DNA of 64,000 bases from Micromussa lordhowensis (Eukaryota; Cnidaria; Anthozoa; Scleractinia; Lobophylliidae). A program made the translations under genes and the position numbers. This document shows, in pieces, positions 11,847 to 24,887 of the stretch (within the stretch, counting starts at the first letter, position 1; the number at the start of each line of letters is the position of its first letter). The notes under the pieces were generated by a model. That model was given only the letters and a program-made list of their open reading frames with translations. It was not told the DNA's origin and made no database searches. The DNA lies in NCBI GenBank assembly GCA_964020085.1, contig OZ026599.1:30442274-30506273 (forward strand), given 5' to 3'.

Positions 11847-14123
11847 CATCCCAGCACAACATTTTGCTGCAAACCGCGCCTCTAAAAGTGCCCGTGGAGC
11901 CGAGCTATGTCAAATTTGCCAAGGGGACCCCCAGCGCGCGTTTTCTGAAATTCTGCAAAGTTGGGAGCAGGTCAAACTCCTGCAAAAAGAAGGCCAGAAA
12001 AAACACCCTGGCGCGAATGCCATCATGTCCTAACTAGAATTTCCTTGTAGTGATAACCTAGCACAACATTTTGCTGCAAACCGCGCCTCTAAAAGTGCCC
12101 GTGGAGCCGAGCTATGTCAAATTTGCCAAGGGGACCCCCAGCGCGCGTTTTCTGAAATTCTGCAAAGTTGGGAGCAGGTCAAACTCCTGCAAAAAGAAGG
12201 CCAAAAAAAACACCCTGGCGCGAATGCCATCATGTCCTAACTAGGATTTCCTTCAAGTGCCAACCTAGCACAACATGTTGCTGCAAACCGCGCCTCTAAA
12301 AGTGCCCGTGGAGCCGAGGGATGGCAAATTTGCCAAGGGGACCCCCAGCGCGCGTTTTCTGAAATGCTGCAAAGTTGGGAGCAGGTCAAACTCCTGCAAA
12401 AAGAAGGCCAGAAAAAACACCCTGGCGCGAATGCCATCATGTCCTAACTACAATTTCTTTAAAGTGCCAACCTAGCACAACATTTTGCTGCAAACCGCGC
12501 CTCTAAAAGTGCCCGTGGAGCCGAGCTATGTCAAATTTGCCAAGGGGACCCCCAGCGCGCGTTTTCTGAAATTCTGCAAAGTTGGGAGCAGGTCAAACTC
12601 CTGCAAAAAGAAGGCCAAAAAACACACCCTGGCGCGAATGCCATCATGTCCTAACTACGATTTCCTTGAAGTGCCAACCTAGCACAACATGTTGCTGCAA
12701 ACCGCGCCTCTAAAAGTGCCCGTGGAGCCGAGGTATGTCAAATTTGCCAAGGGGACCCTCAGCGCGCGTTTTCTGAAATGCTGCAAAGTTGGGAGCAGGT
12801 CAAACTCCTGCAAAAAGAAGGCCAGAAAAGACACCCTGGCGCGAATGCCATCATGTCCTAACTAGGATTTCCTTAACGTGCCAACCTAGCATAACATTTT
12901 GCTGCAAACCGCGCCTCTAAAAGTGCCCGTGGAGCCGAGCTATGTCAAATTTGCCAAAGGGACCCCCAGCGCGCGTTTTCTGAAATTCTGCAAAGTTGGG
13001 AGCAGGTCAAACTCCTGCAAAAAGAAGGCCAAAAAAAACACCCTGGCCCGAATGCCATCATGTCTTAACTACGATTTCCTTGAAGTGCCAACCTAGCACA
13101 ACATGTTGCTGCAAACCGCGCCTCTAAAAGTGCCCGTGGAGCCGAGGTATGTCAAATTTGCCAAGGGGACCCTCAGCGCGCGTTTTCTGAAATGCTGCAA
13201 AGTTGGGAGCAGGTCAAACTCCTGCAAAAAGAAGGCCAGAAAAAACACCCTGGCGCGAATGCCATCATGTCCTAACTAAAATTTCCTTAAAGTGCCAACC
13301 TAGCACAACATTTTGCTGCAAACCGCGCCTCTAAAAGTGCCCGTGGAGCCGAGCTATGTCAAATTTGCCAAGGGGACCCCCAGCGCGCGTTTTCTGAAAT
13401 TCTGCAAAGTTGGGAGCAGGTCAAACTCCTGCAAAAAGAAGGCCAGAAAAAACACCCTGGCGCGAATGCCATCATGTCCTAACTAGCATTTCCTTGAAGT
13501 GCCAACCTAGCACAACATTTTGCTGCAAACCGCGCCTCTAAAAGTGCCCGTGGAGCCGAGCTATGTCAAATTTGCCAAGCGGACCCTCAGCGCGCGTTTT
13601 CTGAAATTCTGCAAAGTTGGGAGCAGGTCAAACTCCTGCAAAAAGAAGGCCAGAAAAGACACCCTGGCGCGAATGTCATCATGTTCTAATTAACATTTCC
13701 TTAAAGTGCCAACCTAGCACAACATTTTGCTGCAAACCGCGCCTCTAAAAGTGCCCGTGGAGCCGAGCTATGTCAAATTTGCCAAGGGGACCCCCAGCGC
13801 GCGTTTTCTGAAATTCTGCAAAGTTGGGAGCAGGTCAAACTCCTGCAAAAAGAAGGCCAGAAAAAACACCCTGGCGCGAATGCCATCATGTCTTAATTAG
13901 GATTTCCTTAAAGTGCCAACCTAGCATAAAATTTTGCTGCAAACCGCGCCTCTAAAAGTGCCCGTGGAGCCGAGCTATGTCAAATTTGCCAAGGGGACCC
14001 CCAGCGCGCGTTTTCTGAAATTCTGCAAAGTTGGGAGCAGGTCAAACTCCTGCAAAAAGAAGGCCAGAAAAAACACCCTGGCCCGAATGCCATCATGTCC
14101 TAACTAGAATTTCCTTCAAGTGC
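11847..14123 (+). repeat. 11-monomer block, copy 1 (m58-m68)
   Basis: The block opens with CATCCCAGC and the tail CTTGTAGTGATAACC, and it recurs at a displacement of 2,277 bp (11 monomers). It contains the monomer series GAGGGATGG (m60), an A-run with CACACCC (m61), GAGGTATG with GACCCTCAG (m62), CCAAAGGGAC (m63), GAGGTATG again (m64), and AAGCGGACCCTC (m66). It ends with ATTAACATT and AATTAGGATT tails. These markers make later rearrangements readable. Confidence 0.85.
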
Positions 14124-16400
14124 CATCCTAGCACAACATTTTGCTGCAAACCGCGCCTCTAAAAGTGCCCGTGGAGCCGAGCTATGTCAAATTTGCCAAG
14201 GGGACCCCCAGCGCGCGTTTTCTGAAATTCTGCAAAGTTGGGAGCAGGTCAAACTCCTGCAAAAAGAAGGCCAGAAAAAACACCCTGGCGCGAATGCCAT
14301 CATGTCCTAACTAGAATTTCCTTGTAGTGATAACCTAGCACAACATTTTGCTGCAAACCGCGCCTCTAAAAGTGCCCGTGGAGCCGAGCTATGTCAAATT
14401 TGCCAAGGGGACCCCCAGCGCGCGTTTTCTGAAATTCTGCAAAGTTGGGAGCAGGTCAAACTCCTGCAAAAAGAAGGCCAAAAAAAACACCCTGGCGCGA
14501 ATGCCATCATGTCCTAACTAGGATTTCCTTCAAGTGCCAACCTAGCACAACATGTTGCTGCAAACCGCGCCTCTAAAAGTGCCCGTGGAGCCGAGGGATG
14601 GCAAATTTGCCAAGGGGACCCCCAGCGCGCGTTTTCTGAAATGCTGCAAAGTTGGGAGCAGGTCAAACTCTTGCAAAAAGAAGGCCAGAAAAAACACCCT
14701 GGCGCGAATGCCATCATGTCCTAACTACAATTTCTTTAAAGTGCCAACCTAGCACAACATTTTGCTGCAAACCGCGCCTCTAAAAGTGCCCGTGGAGCCG
14801 AGCTATGTCAAATTTGCCAAGGGGACCCCCAGCGCGCGTTTTCTGAAATTCTGCAAAGTTGGGAGCAGGTCAAACTCCTGCAAAAAGAAGGCCAAAAAAC
14901 ACACCCTGGCGCGAATGCCATCATGTCCTAACTACGATTTCCTTGAAGTGCCAACCTAGCACAACATGTTGCTGCAAACCGCGCCTCTAAAAGTGCCCGT
15001 GGAGCCGAGGTATGTCAAATTTGCCAAGGGGACCCTCAGCGCGCGTTTTCTGAAATGCTGCAAAGTTGGGAGCAGGTCAAACTCCTGCAAAAAGAAGGCC
15101 AGAAAAGACACCCTGGCGCGAATGCCATCATGTCCTAACTAGGATTTCCTTAACGTGCCAACCTAGCATAACATTTTGCTGCAAACCGCGCCTCTAAAAG
15201 TGCCCGTGGAGCCGAGCTATGTCAAATTTGCCAAAGGGACCCCCAGCGCGCGTTTTCTGAAATTCTGCAAAGTTGGGAGCAGGTCAAACTCCTGCAAAAA
15301 GAAGGCCAAAAAAAACACCCTGGCCCGAATGCCATCATGTCTTAACTACGATTTCCTTGAAGTGCCAACCTAGCACAACATGTTGCTGCAAACCGCGCCT
15401 CTAAAAGTGCCCGTGGAGCCGAGGTATGTCAAATTTGCCAAGGGGACCCTCAGCGCGCGTTTTCTGAAATGCTGCAAAGTTGGGAGCAGGTCAAACTCCT
15501 GCAAAAAGAAGGCCAGAAAAAACACCCTGGCGCGAATGCCATCATGTCCTAACTAAAATTTCCTTAAAGTGCCAACCTAGCACAACATTTTGCTGCAAAC
15601 CGCGCCTCTAAAAGTGCCCGTGGAGCCGAGCTATGTCAAATTTGCCAAGGGGACCCCCAGCGCGCGTTTTCTGAAATTCTGCAAAGTTGGGAGCAGGTCA
15701 AACTCCTGCAAAAAGAAGGCCAGAAAAAACACCCTGGCGCGAATGCCATCATGTCCTAACTAGCATTTCCTTGAAGTGCCAACCTAGCACAACATTTTGC
15801 TGCAAACCGCGCCTCTAAAAGTGCCCGTGGAGCCGAGCTATGTCAAATTTGCCAAGCGGACCCTCAGCGCGCGTTTTCTGAAATTCTGCAAAGTTGGGAG
15901 CAGGTCAAACTCCTGCAAAAAGAAGGCCAGAAAAGACACCCTGGCGCGAATGTCATCATGTTCTAATTAACATTTCCTTAAAGTGCCAACCTAGCACAAC
16001 ATTTTGCTGCAAACCGCGCCTCTAAAAGTGCCCGTGGAGCCGAGCTATGTCAAATTTGCCAAGGGGACCCCCAGCGCGCGTTTTCTGAAATTCTGCAAAG
16101 TTGGGAGCAGGTCAAACTCCTGCAAAAAGAAGGCCAGAAAAAACACCCTGGCGCGAATGCCATCATGTCTTAATTAGGATTTCCTTAAAGTGCCAACCTA
16201 GCACAACATTTTGCTGCAAACCGCGCCTCTAAAAGTGCCCGTGGAGCCGAGCTATGTCAAATTTGCCAAGGGGACCCCCAGCGCGCGTTTTCTGAAATTC
16301 TGCAAAGTTGGGAGCAGGTCAAACTCCTGCAAAAAGAAGGCCAGAAAAAACACCCTGGCCCGAATGCCATCATGTCCTAACTAGGATTTCCTTAAAGTGC
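14124..16400 (+). repeat. 11-monomer block, copy 2 (m69-m79)
   Basis: This is a tandem copy of m58-m68. All marker monomers appear in the same order 2,277 bp downstream: GAGGGATGG at about 14,591, CACACCC at about 14,899, GACCCTCAG at about 15,032 and AAGCGGACCC at about 15,855. Only scattered differences are visible, for example CTTGCAAA in m71 where m60 has CCTGCAAA, and CATAAAATT in m68 where m79 has CACAACATT. This implies a young duplication. Confidence 0.85.
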
Positions 16401-19298
16401 CATCCTAGCACAACATTTTGCTGCAAACCGCGCCTCTAAAACTGCCCGTGGAGCCGAGCTATGTCAAATTTGCCAAGGAGACCCCCAGCGCGCGTTTTCT
16501 GAAATTCTGCAAAGTTGGGAGCAGGTCAAACTCCTGCAAAAAGAAGGCCAGAAAAAACACCCTGGCACGAATGCCTTCATGTGCTAACTAAGATTTCCTT
16601 GAAGTGGGAACCTAGCACAACATTTTGCGGGAAACCGCGCCTCTAAAAGTGCCCGTGGAGCCGAGCTATGTCAAATTTGCCAAGGAGACCCCCAGCGCGC
16701 ATTTTCTGAAATTCTGCAAAGTTGGGAGCAGGTCAAACTCCTGCAAAAAGAAGGCCAGAAAAAACACCCTGGCGCGAATGCCATCATGTCCTAACTAGAA
16801 TTTCCTTAAAGTACCAACCTAGCACAACATTTTGCTGCAAACTGCGCCTCTAAAAGTGCCCGTGGAGCCGAGCTATGTCAAATTTGCCAAGGGGACCCCC
16901 AGCGCGCGTTTTCTGAAATTCTGCAAAGTTGGGAGCAGGTCAAACTCTTGCAAAAACAAGGCCAAAAAAAACACCCTGGCGCAAATGCCATCATGTCCTA
17001 ACTAGGATTTCCTTGAAGTGCCAACCTAGCACAACATTTTGCTGCAAACCGCGCCTCTAAAAGTGCCCGTGGAGCCGAGCTATGTCAAATTTGCCAAGGG
17101 GACCCCCAGCGCGCGTTTTCTGAAATTCTGCAAAGTTGGGAGCAGGTCAAACTCCAGCAAAAAGAAGGCCAGAAAAAACACCCTGGCGCGAATGACATCA
17201 TGTCGTAACTACCATTTCCTTGAAGTGCCAACCTAGCACAACATTTTGCTGCAAACCGCGCCTCTAAAAGTGCCCGTGGAGCCGAGCTATGTCAAATTTG
17301 CCAAGGGGACCCCCAGCGCGCGTTTTCTGAAATTCTGCAAAGTTGGGAGCAGGTCAAACTCCTGCAAAAAGAAGGCCAGAAAAAACACCCTGGTGCGAAT
17401 GCCATCATGTCCTAACTAGAATCTCCTTAAGGTGTCAACCTAGCACAACATTTTGCTGCAAACTGCGCCTCTAAAAGTGCCCGTGGAGCAGAGCTATGTC
17501 AACTTTGCCAAGGGGACCCCCAGCGCGCGTTTTCTGAAATTCTGCAAAGTTGGGAGCAGGTCAAACTCCTGCAAAAAGAAGGCCAGAAAAAACACCCTGG
17601 CGCGAATGCCATCATGTCCTAACTAGCATTTCCTTGAAGTGCCATCCCAGCACAACATTTTGCTGCAAACCGCGCCTCTAAAAGTGCCCGTGGAGCCGAG
17701 CTATGTCAAATTTGCCAAGGGGACCCCCAGCGCGCGTTTTCTGAAATTCTGCAAAGTTGGGAGCAGGTCAAACTCCTGCAAAAAGAAGGCCAGAAAAAAC
17801 ACTATGGCGCGAATGCCATCATGTCCTAACTAGAATTTCCTTGTAGTGATAACCTAGCACAACATTTTGCTGCAAACCGCGCCTCTAAAAGTGCCCGTGG
17901 AGCCGAGCTATGTCAAATTTGCCAAGGGGACCCCCAGCGCGCGTTTTCTGAAATTCTGCAAAGTTGGGAGCAGGTCAAACTCCTGCAAAAAGAAGGCAAA
18001 AAAAAACACCCTGGCGCGAATGCCATCATGTCCTAACTAGGATTTCCTTCAAGTGCCAACCTAGCACAACATGTTGCTGCAAACCGCGCCTCTAAAAGTG
18101 CCCGTGGAGCCGAGGGATGTCAAATTTGCCAAGGGGACCCCCAGCGCGCGTTTTCTGAAATGCTGCAAAGTTGGGAGCAGGTCAAACTCCTGCAAAAAGA
18201 AGGCCAGAAAAAACACCCTGGCGCGAATGCCATCATGTCCTAACTACAATTTCTTTAAAGTGCCAACCAAGCACAACATTTTGCTGCAAACCGCGCCTCT
18301 AAAAGTGCCCGTGGAGCCGAGCTATGTCAAATTTGCCAAGGGGACCCCCAGCGCGCGTTTTCTGAAATTCTGCAAAGTTGGGAGCAGGTCAAACTCCTGC
18401 AAAAAGAAGGCCAAAAAACACACCCTGGTGCGAATGCCATCATGTCCTAACTACGATTTCCTTGAAGTGCCAACCTAGCACAACATGTTGCTGCAAACCG
18501 CGCCTCTAAAAGTGCCCGTGGAGCCGAGGTATGTCAAATTTGCCAAGGGGACCCTCAGCGCGCGTTTTCTGAAATGCTGCAAAGTTGGGAGCAGGTCAAA
18601 CTCCTGCAAAAAGAAGGCCAGAAAAGACACCTTGGCGCGAATGCCATCATGTCCTAACTAGGATTTCCTTAACGTGCCAACCTAGCATAACATTTTGCTG
18701 CAAACCGCGCCTCTAAAAGTGCCCGTGGAGCCGAGCTATGTCAAATTTGCCAAAGGGACCCCCAGCGCGCGTTTTCTGAAATTCTGCAAAGTTGGGAGCA
18801 GGTCAAACTCCTGCAAAAAGAAGGCCAAAAAAAACACCCTGGCCCGAATGCCATCATGTCTTAACTACGATTTCCTTGAAGTGCCAACCTAGCACAACAT
18901 GTTGCTGCAAACCGCGCCTCTAAAAGTGCCCGTGGAGCCGAGGTATGTCAAATTTGCCAAGGGGACCCTCAGCGCGCGTTTTCTGAAATGCTGCAAAGTT
19001 GGGAGCAGGTCAAACTCCTGCAAAAAGAAGGCCAGAAAAAACACCCTGGCGCGAATGCCATCATGTCCTAACTAAAATTTCCTTAAAGTGCCAACCTAGC
19101 ACAACATTTTGCTGCAAACCGCGCCTCTAAAAGTGCCCGTGGAGCCGAGCTATGTCAAATTTGCCAAGGGGACCCCCAGCGCGCGTTTTCTGAAATTCTG
19201 CAAAGTTGGGAGCAGGTCAAACTCCTGCAAAAAGAAGGCCAGAAAAAACACCCTGGCGCGAATGCCATCATGTCCTAACTTGCATTTCCTTGAAGTGC
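16401..19298 (+). repeat. Second copy of the 28-mer, m80-m93 (copies m52-m65)
   Basis: At a displacement of 5,796 bp this block follows m52-m65 through all private variants, including the m58-type start and the GTGATAACC tail at about 17,838. It contains only one run of the 11-mer block. Small differences: m83 has CTCCAGCAAA where m55 has CTCCTGCAAA; m87 has GGCAAAAAAAAC; m89 starts CAACCAAGC, losing a stop and fusing two repeat frames. The left junction is inside m80. Confidence 0.85.
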
Positions 19299-21161
19299 CA
19301 ACCTAGCACAACATTTTGCTGCAAACCGCGCCTCTAAAAGTGCCCGTGGAGCCGAGCTATGTCAAATTTGCCAAGGGGACCCTCAGCGCGCGTTTTCTGA
19401 AATGCTGCAAAGTTGGGAGCAGGTCAAACTCCTGCAAAAAGAAGGCCAGAAAAGACACCCTGGCGCGAATGCCATCATGTCCTAACTAGGATTTCCTTAA
19501 CGTGCCAACCTAGCACAACATTTTGCTGCAAACCCCGCCTCTAAAAGTGCCCGTGGAGCCGAGCTATGTCAAATTTGCCAAAGGGACCCCCAGCGCGCGT
19601 TTTCTGAAATTCTGCAAAGTTGGGAGCAGGTCAAACTCCTGCAAAAAGAAGGCCAAAAAAAACACCCTGGCGCGAATGCCATCATGTCTTAACTAAAATT
19701 TCCTTGAAGTGCCAACCTAGCACAACATGTTGCTGCAAACCGCGCCTCTAAAAGTGCCCGTGGAGCCGAGGTATGTCAAATTTGCCAAGGGGACCCTCAG
19801 CGCGCGTTTTCTGAAATGCTGCAAAGTTAGGAGCAGGTCAAACTCCTGCAAAAAGAAGGCCAGAAAAAACACCCTGGCGCGAATGCCATCATGTCCTAAC
19901 TAAAATTTCCTTAAAGTGCCAACCTAGCACAACATTTTGCTGCAAACCGCGCCTCTAAAAGTGCCCGTGGAGCCGAGCTATGTCAAATTTGCCAAGGGGA
20001 CCCCCAGCGCGCGTTTTCTGAAATTCTGCAAAGTTGGGAGCAGGTCAAACTCCTGCAAAAAGAAGGCCAGAAAAAACACCCTGGCGCGAATGCCATCATG
20101 TCCTAACTAGCATTTCCTTGAAGTGCCAACCTAGCACAACATTTTGCTGCAAACCGCGCCTCTAAAAGTGCCCGTGGAGCCGAGCTATGTCAAATTTGCC
20201 AAGCGGACCCTCAGCGCGCGTTTTCTGAAATTCTGCAAAGTTGGGAGCAGGTCAAACTCCTGCAAAAAGAAGGCCAGAAAAGACACCCTGGCGCGAATGC
20301 CATCATGTCCTAACTAGGATTTCCTTAACGTGCCAACCTAGCACAACATTTTGCTGCAAACCGCGCCTCTAAAAGTGCCCGTGGAGCCGAGCTATGTCAA
20401 ATTTGCCAAAGGGACCCCCAGCGCGCGTTTTCTGAAATTCTGCAAAGTTGGGAGCAGGTCAAACTCCTGCAAAAAGAAGGCCAAAAAAAACACCCTGGCG
20501 CGAATGCCATCATGTCTTAACTAAAATTTCCTTAAAGTGCCAACCTAGCACAACATGTTGCTGCAAACCGCGCCTCTAAAAGTGCCCGTGGAGCCGAGGT
20601 ATGTCAAATTTGCCAAGGGGACCCTCAGCGCGCGTTTTCTGAAATGCTGCAAAGTTGGGAGCAGGTCAAACTCCTGCAAAAAGAAGGCCAGAAAAAACAC
20701 CCTCGCGCGAATGCTATCATGTCCTAACTAAAACTTCCTTAAAGTGCCAACCTAGCACAACATTTTGCTGCAAACCGCGCCTCTAAAAGTGCCCGTGGAG
20801 CCGAGCTATGTCAAATTTGCCAAGGGGACCCCCAGCGCGCTTTTTCTGAAATTCTGCAAAGTTGGGAGCAGGTCAAACTCCTGCAAAAAGAAGGCCAGAA
20901 AAAACACCCTGGCGCGAATGCCATCATGTCCTAACTAGCATTTCCTTGAAGTGCCAACCTAGCACAACATTTTGCTGCAAAGCGCGCCTCTAAAAGTGCC
21001 CGTGGAGCCGAGCTATGTCAAATTTGCCAAGCGGACCCCCAGCGCGCGTTTTCTGAAATTCTGCAAAGTTGGGAGCAGGTCAAACTCCTGCAAAAAGAAG
21101 GCCAGAAAAAGCACCCTGACGTGAATGCCATCATGTCCTCACTAGGATTTCCTTGAAGTGC
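18678..21161 (+). repeat. 4-monomer HOR, about three copies (m91-m102)
   Basis: Groups m91-m94, m95-m98 and m99-m102 start at 18,678, 19,506 and 20,334, each 828 bp apart. Within each group the order is CCAAAGGGAC monomer, GAGGTATG/GACCCTCAG monomer, a near-consensus monomer, and a monomer whose tail is the GAAAAGACACC type in the first two groups. The HOR grew from the m63-m66 segment of the 11-mer block. Group one overlaps the end of the 28-mer copy. Confidence 0.8.
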
Positions 21162-24100
21162 CAACCTAGCACAACATTTTGCTGCAAACCGCGCCTCTAA
21201 AAGTGCCCGTGGAGCCGAGCTATGTCAAATTTGCCAAGGGGACCCCCAGCGCGCGTTTTCTGAAATTCTGCAAAGTTGGGAGCAGGTCAAACTCCTGCAA
21301 AAAGAAGGCCAGGAAAAACACCCTGGCGCCAACGCCATCAAGTCCTACCTAAAATTTCCATGAAGTGCCAAGCAAGCACAACATTTTGCTGCAAACCGCG
21401 CCTCTAAAAGTGCCCGTGGAGCCGAGCTATGTCAAATTTGCCAAGGGGACCCCCAGCGCGCGTTTTCTGAAATTCTGCAAAGTTGGGAGCAGGTCAAACT
21501 CCTGCAAAAAGAAGGCCAAAAAAAACACCCTGGCGCGAATGCCATCATGTTTTAACTAGAATTTCCATGAAGTGCCAACCTAGCACAACATGTTGCTGCA
21601 AACCGCGCCTCTAAAAGTGCCCGTGGAGCCGAGGTATGTCAAATTTGCCAAGGGCACCCTCAGCGCACGTTTTCTGAAATGCTGCAAAGTTGGGAGCAGG
21701 TCAAACTCCTGCAAAAAGAAGGCCAGAAAAAACACCCTGGCGCGAATGCCATCATGTCCTGACTAAAATTTCCTTAAAGTGCCAACCTAGCACAACATTT
21801 TGCTGCAAACCGCGCCTCTAAAAGTGCCCGTGGAGCCGAGCTATGTCAAATTTGCCAAGGGGACCCCCAGCGCGCGTTTTCTGAAATTCTGCAAAGTTGG
21901 GAGCAGGTCAAACTCCTGCAAAAAGAAGGCCAGAAAAAACACCCTGGCGCGAATGCCATCATGTCCTAACTAGAATTTCCTTCAAGTGCCAACCTAGCAC
22001 AACATTTTGCTGCAAACCGCGCCTCTAAAAGTGCCCGTGGAGCCGAGCTATGTCAAATTTGCCAAGCGGACCCCCAGCGCGCGTTTTCTGAAATTCTGCA
22101 AAGTTGGGAGCAGGTCAAACTCCTGCAAAAAGAAGGCCAGAAAAAACACCCTGGCGCGAATGCCATCATGTCCTAACTAGCATTTCCTTGAAGTGCCAAC
22201 CTAGCACAACATTTTGCTGCAAACCGCGCCTCTAAAAGTGCCCGTGGAGCCGAGCTATATCAAATTTGCCAAGCAAACCCCCAGCGCGCGTTTTCTGAAA
22301 TTCTGCAAAGTTGGGAGCAGGTCAAACTCTTGCAAAAAGAAGGCCAGAAAAAGCACCCTGGCGTGAATGCCATCATGTCTTCACTAGGATTTCCTTGAAG
22401 TGCCAACCTAGCACAACATTTTGCTGCAAACCGCGCCTCTTAAAGTGCCCGTGGAGCCGAGCTATGTCAAATTTGCCAAGGGGACCCCCAGCGCGCGTTT
22501 TCTGAAATTTTGCAAAGTTGGGAGCAGGTCAAACTCCTGCAAAAAGAAGGCCAGAAAAAACACCCTGGCGCCAATGCCATCATGTCCTAACTAGGATTTC
22601 CTTGAAGTGCCAACCTAGCACAACATTTTGCTGCAAACCGCGCCTCTAAAAGTGCCCGTGGAGCCGAGCTATGTCAAATTTGCCAAGGGGACCCCCAGCG
22701 CGCGTTTTCTGAAATTCTTCAAAGTTGGGAGCAGGTCAAACTCCTGCAAAAAGAAGGCCAGAAAAAACACCCTGGCGCGATTGCCATCATGTCCTAACTA
22801 GCATTTCCTTGAAGTGCCAACCTAGCACAACATTTTGCTGCAAACCGCGCCTCTAAAAGTGCCCGTGGAGCCGAGCTATGTCAAATTTGCCAAGGGGACC
22901 CCCAGCGCGCGTTTTCTGAAATTCTGCAAAGTTGGGAGCAGGTCAAACTCCTGCAAAAAGAAAGCCAGAAAAAACACCCTGGCGCGAATGCCATCATGTC
23001 CTAACTAAGATTTCCTTCAAGTGCCAACCTAGCACAACATTTTGCTGCAAACCGCGCCTCCAAAAGTGCCCGTGGAGCCGTGCTATGTCAAATTTGCCAA
23101 GGGGACCCCCAGCGCGCGTTTTCTGAAATTCTGCAAAGTTGGGAGCAGGTCAAACTCCTGCAAAAAGAAGGCCAGAAAAAACACCCTGGCGCGAATGCCA
23201 TCATCTTCTAACTAGCCTTTCCTTAAAGTGCCAACCTAGCACAACATTTTGCTGCAAACCGCGCCTCTAAAAGTGCCCGTGGAGCCGAACTATGTCAAAT
23301 TTGCCAAGGGGACCCCCAGCGCGCGTTTTCTGAAATTCTGCAAAGTTGGGAGCAGGTCAAACTCCTGCAAAAAGAAGGCCAAAAAAAACACCCTGGCGCG
23401 AATGCCATCATGTCGTAACTAAGATTTCCTTAAAGTGCCAACCTAGCACAACATTTTGCTGCAAACCGCGCCTCTAAAAGTGCCCGTGGAGCCGAGCTAT
23501 GTCAAATTTGCCAAGGTAACCCCCAGCACGCGTTTTCTGAAATTCTGCAAAGTTGGGAGCAGGTCAAACTCCTGCAAAAAGAAGGCCAGAAAAAACACCC
23601 TGGTGCGAATGCCATCATGTCCTAACTAAGATTTTCTTGAAGTGCCAACCTAGCACAAAATTTTGCTGCAAACCGCGCCTCTAAAAGTGCCCGTGGAGCC
23701 GAGCTATGTCAAATTTGCCAAGGGGACCCCCAGCGCGCGTTTTCTGAAATTCTGCAAAGTTGGGAGCAGGTCAAACTCCTGCAAAAAGAAGGCCAGAAAA
23801 AACACCCTGGCGCGAATGCCATCATGTCCTAACTACAATTTCCTTGAAATGCCAACCTAGCACAACATTTTGCTGCAAACCGCGCCTCTAAACGTGCCCG
23901 TGGAGCCGAGCTATGTCAAATTTGCCAAGCAGACCCCCAGCGCGCGTTTTCTGAAATTCTGCAAAGTTGGGAGCAGGTCAAACTCCTGCAAAAAGAAGGC
24001 CAGAAAAAACACCCTGGCGCGAATGCCATCATGTCCTAACTAGCATTTCCTTAAAGTGCCAACCTAGCACAACATTTTGCTGCAAACCGCGCCTCTTAAA

Positions 24101-24887
24101 GTGCCCGTGGAGCCGAGCTATGTCAAATTTGCCAAGGGGACCCCCAGCGCGCGTTTTCTGAAATTCTGCAAAGTTGGGAGCAGGTTAAACTCTTGCAAAA
24201 AGAAAGCCAGAAAAAACACCCTGACGCGAATGCCATCATGTCCTAACTAGAATTTCCTAAAAGTGCCAACCCAGCACAACATTTTGCTGCAAACCGCGCC
24301 TCTAAAAGTGCCCGTGGAGCCGAGCTATGTCAAATTTGCCAAGGGGGCCCCCAGCGCGCGTTTTCTGAAGTTCTGCAAAGTTGGGAGCAGGTCAAACTTC
24401 TGCAAAAAGAAGGCCAGAAAAAACACCCTGGCGCGAATGCCATCATCTCCTAACTAGAATTTCCTTAAAGTGCCAACCTAGCACAACATTTTGCTGCAAA
24501 CCGCGCCTCTAAAAGTGCCCGTGGAGCCGAGCTATGTCAAATTTGCCAAGCGGACCCCCAGCGCGCGTTTTCTGAAATTCTGCAAAGTTGGGAGCAGGTC
24601 AAACTCCTGCAAAAAGAAGGCCAGAAAAAACACCCTGGCGCGAATGCCATCATGTCCTAACTAGAATTTCCTTGAAGTGCCAACCTAGCACAACATTTTG
24701 CTGCAAACCGCGCCTCTTAAAGTGCCCGTGGAGCCGAGCTATGTCAAATTTGCCAAGGGGACCCCCAGCCAGCGTTTTCTGAAATTCTGCAAAGTTGGGA
24801 GCAGGTCAAACTCCTGCAAAAAGAAGGCCAGAAAAAACACACTGGCGCGAATGCCATCATGTCCTAGCTAAGATTTCCTTGAAGTGC
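21162..24887 (+). repeat. Satellite monomers without clear higher-order structure (m103-m120)
   Basis: Eighteen monomers carry mostly private variants, and I found no consistent multi-monomer period. Scattered shared states include GCCTCTTAAAG (m109, m117, m120), AAGCGG or AAGCAG (m107, m116, m119) and CAGCACAAC starts. m105 (21,576) is the last monomer in the window carrying all three linked T/C-to-G changes. The block separates the HOR families on its left and right. Confidence 0.7.

Noticed and set aside
18071..18478. A 135-codon open frame, the longest in the window
   Set aside because: It is two repeat frames joined because m89 starts CAACCAAGC, losing the TAG, and m88 ends AACTACAATT. 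It is an accident of two point changes in the satellite.
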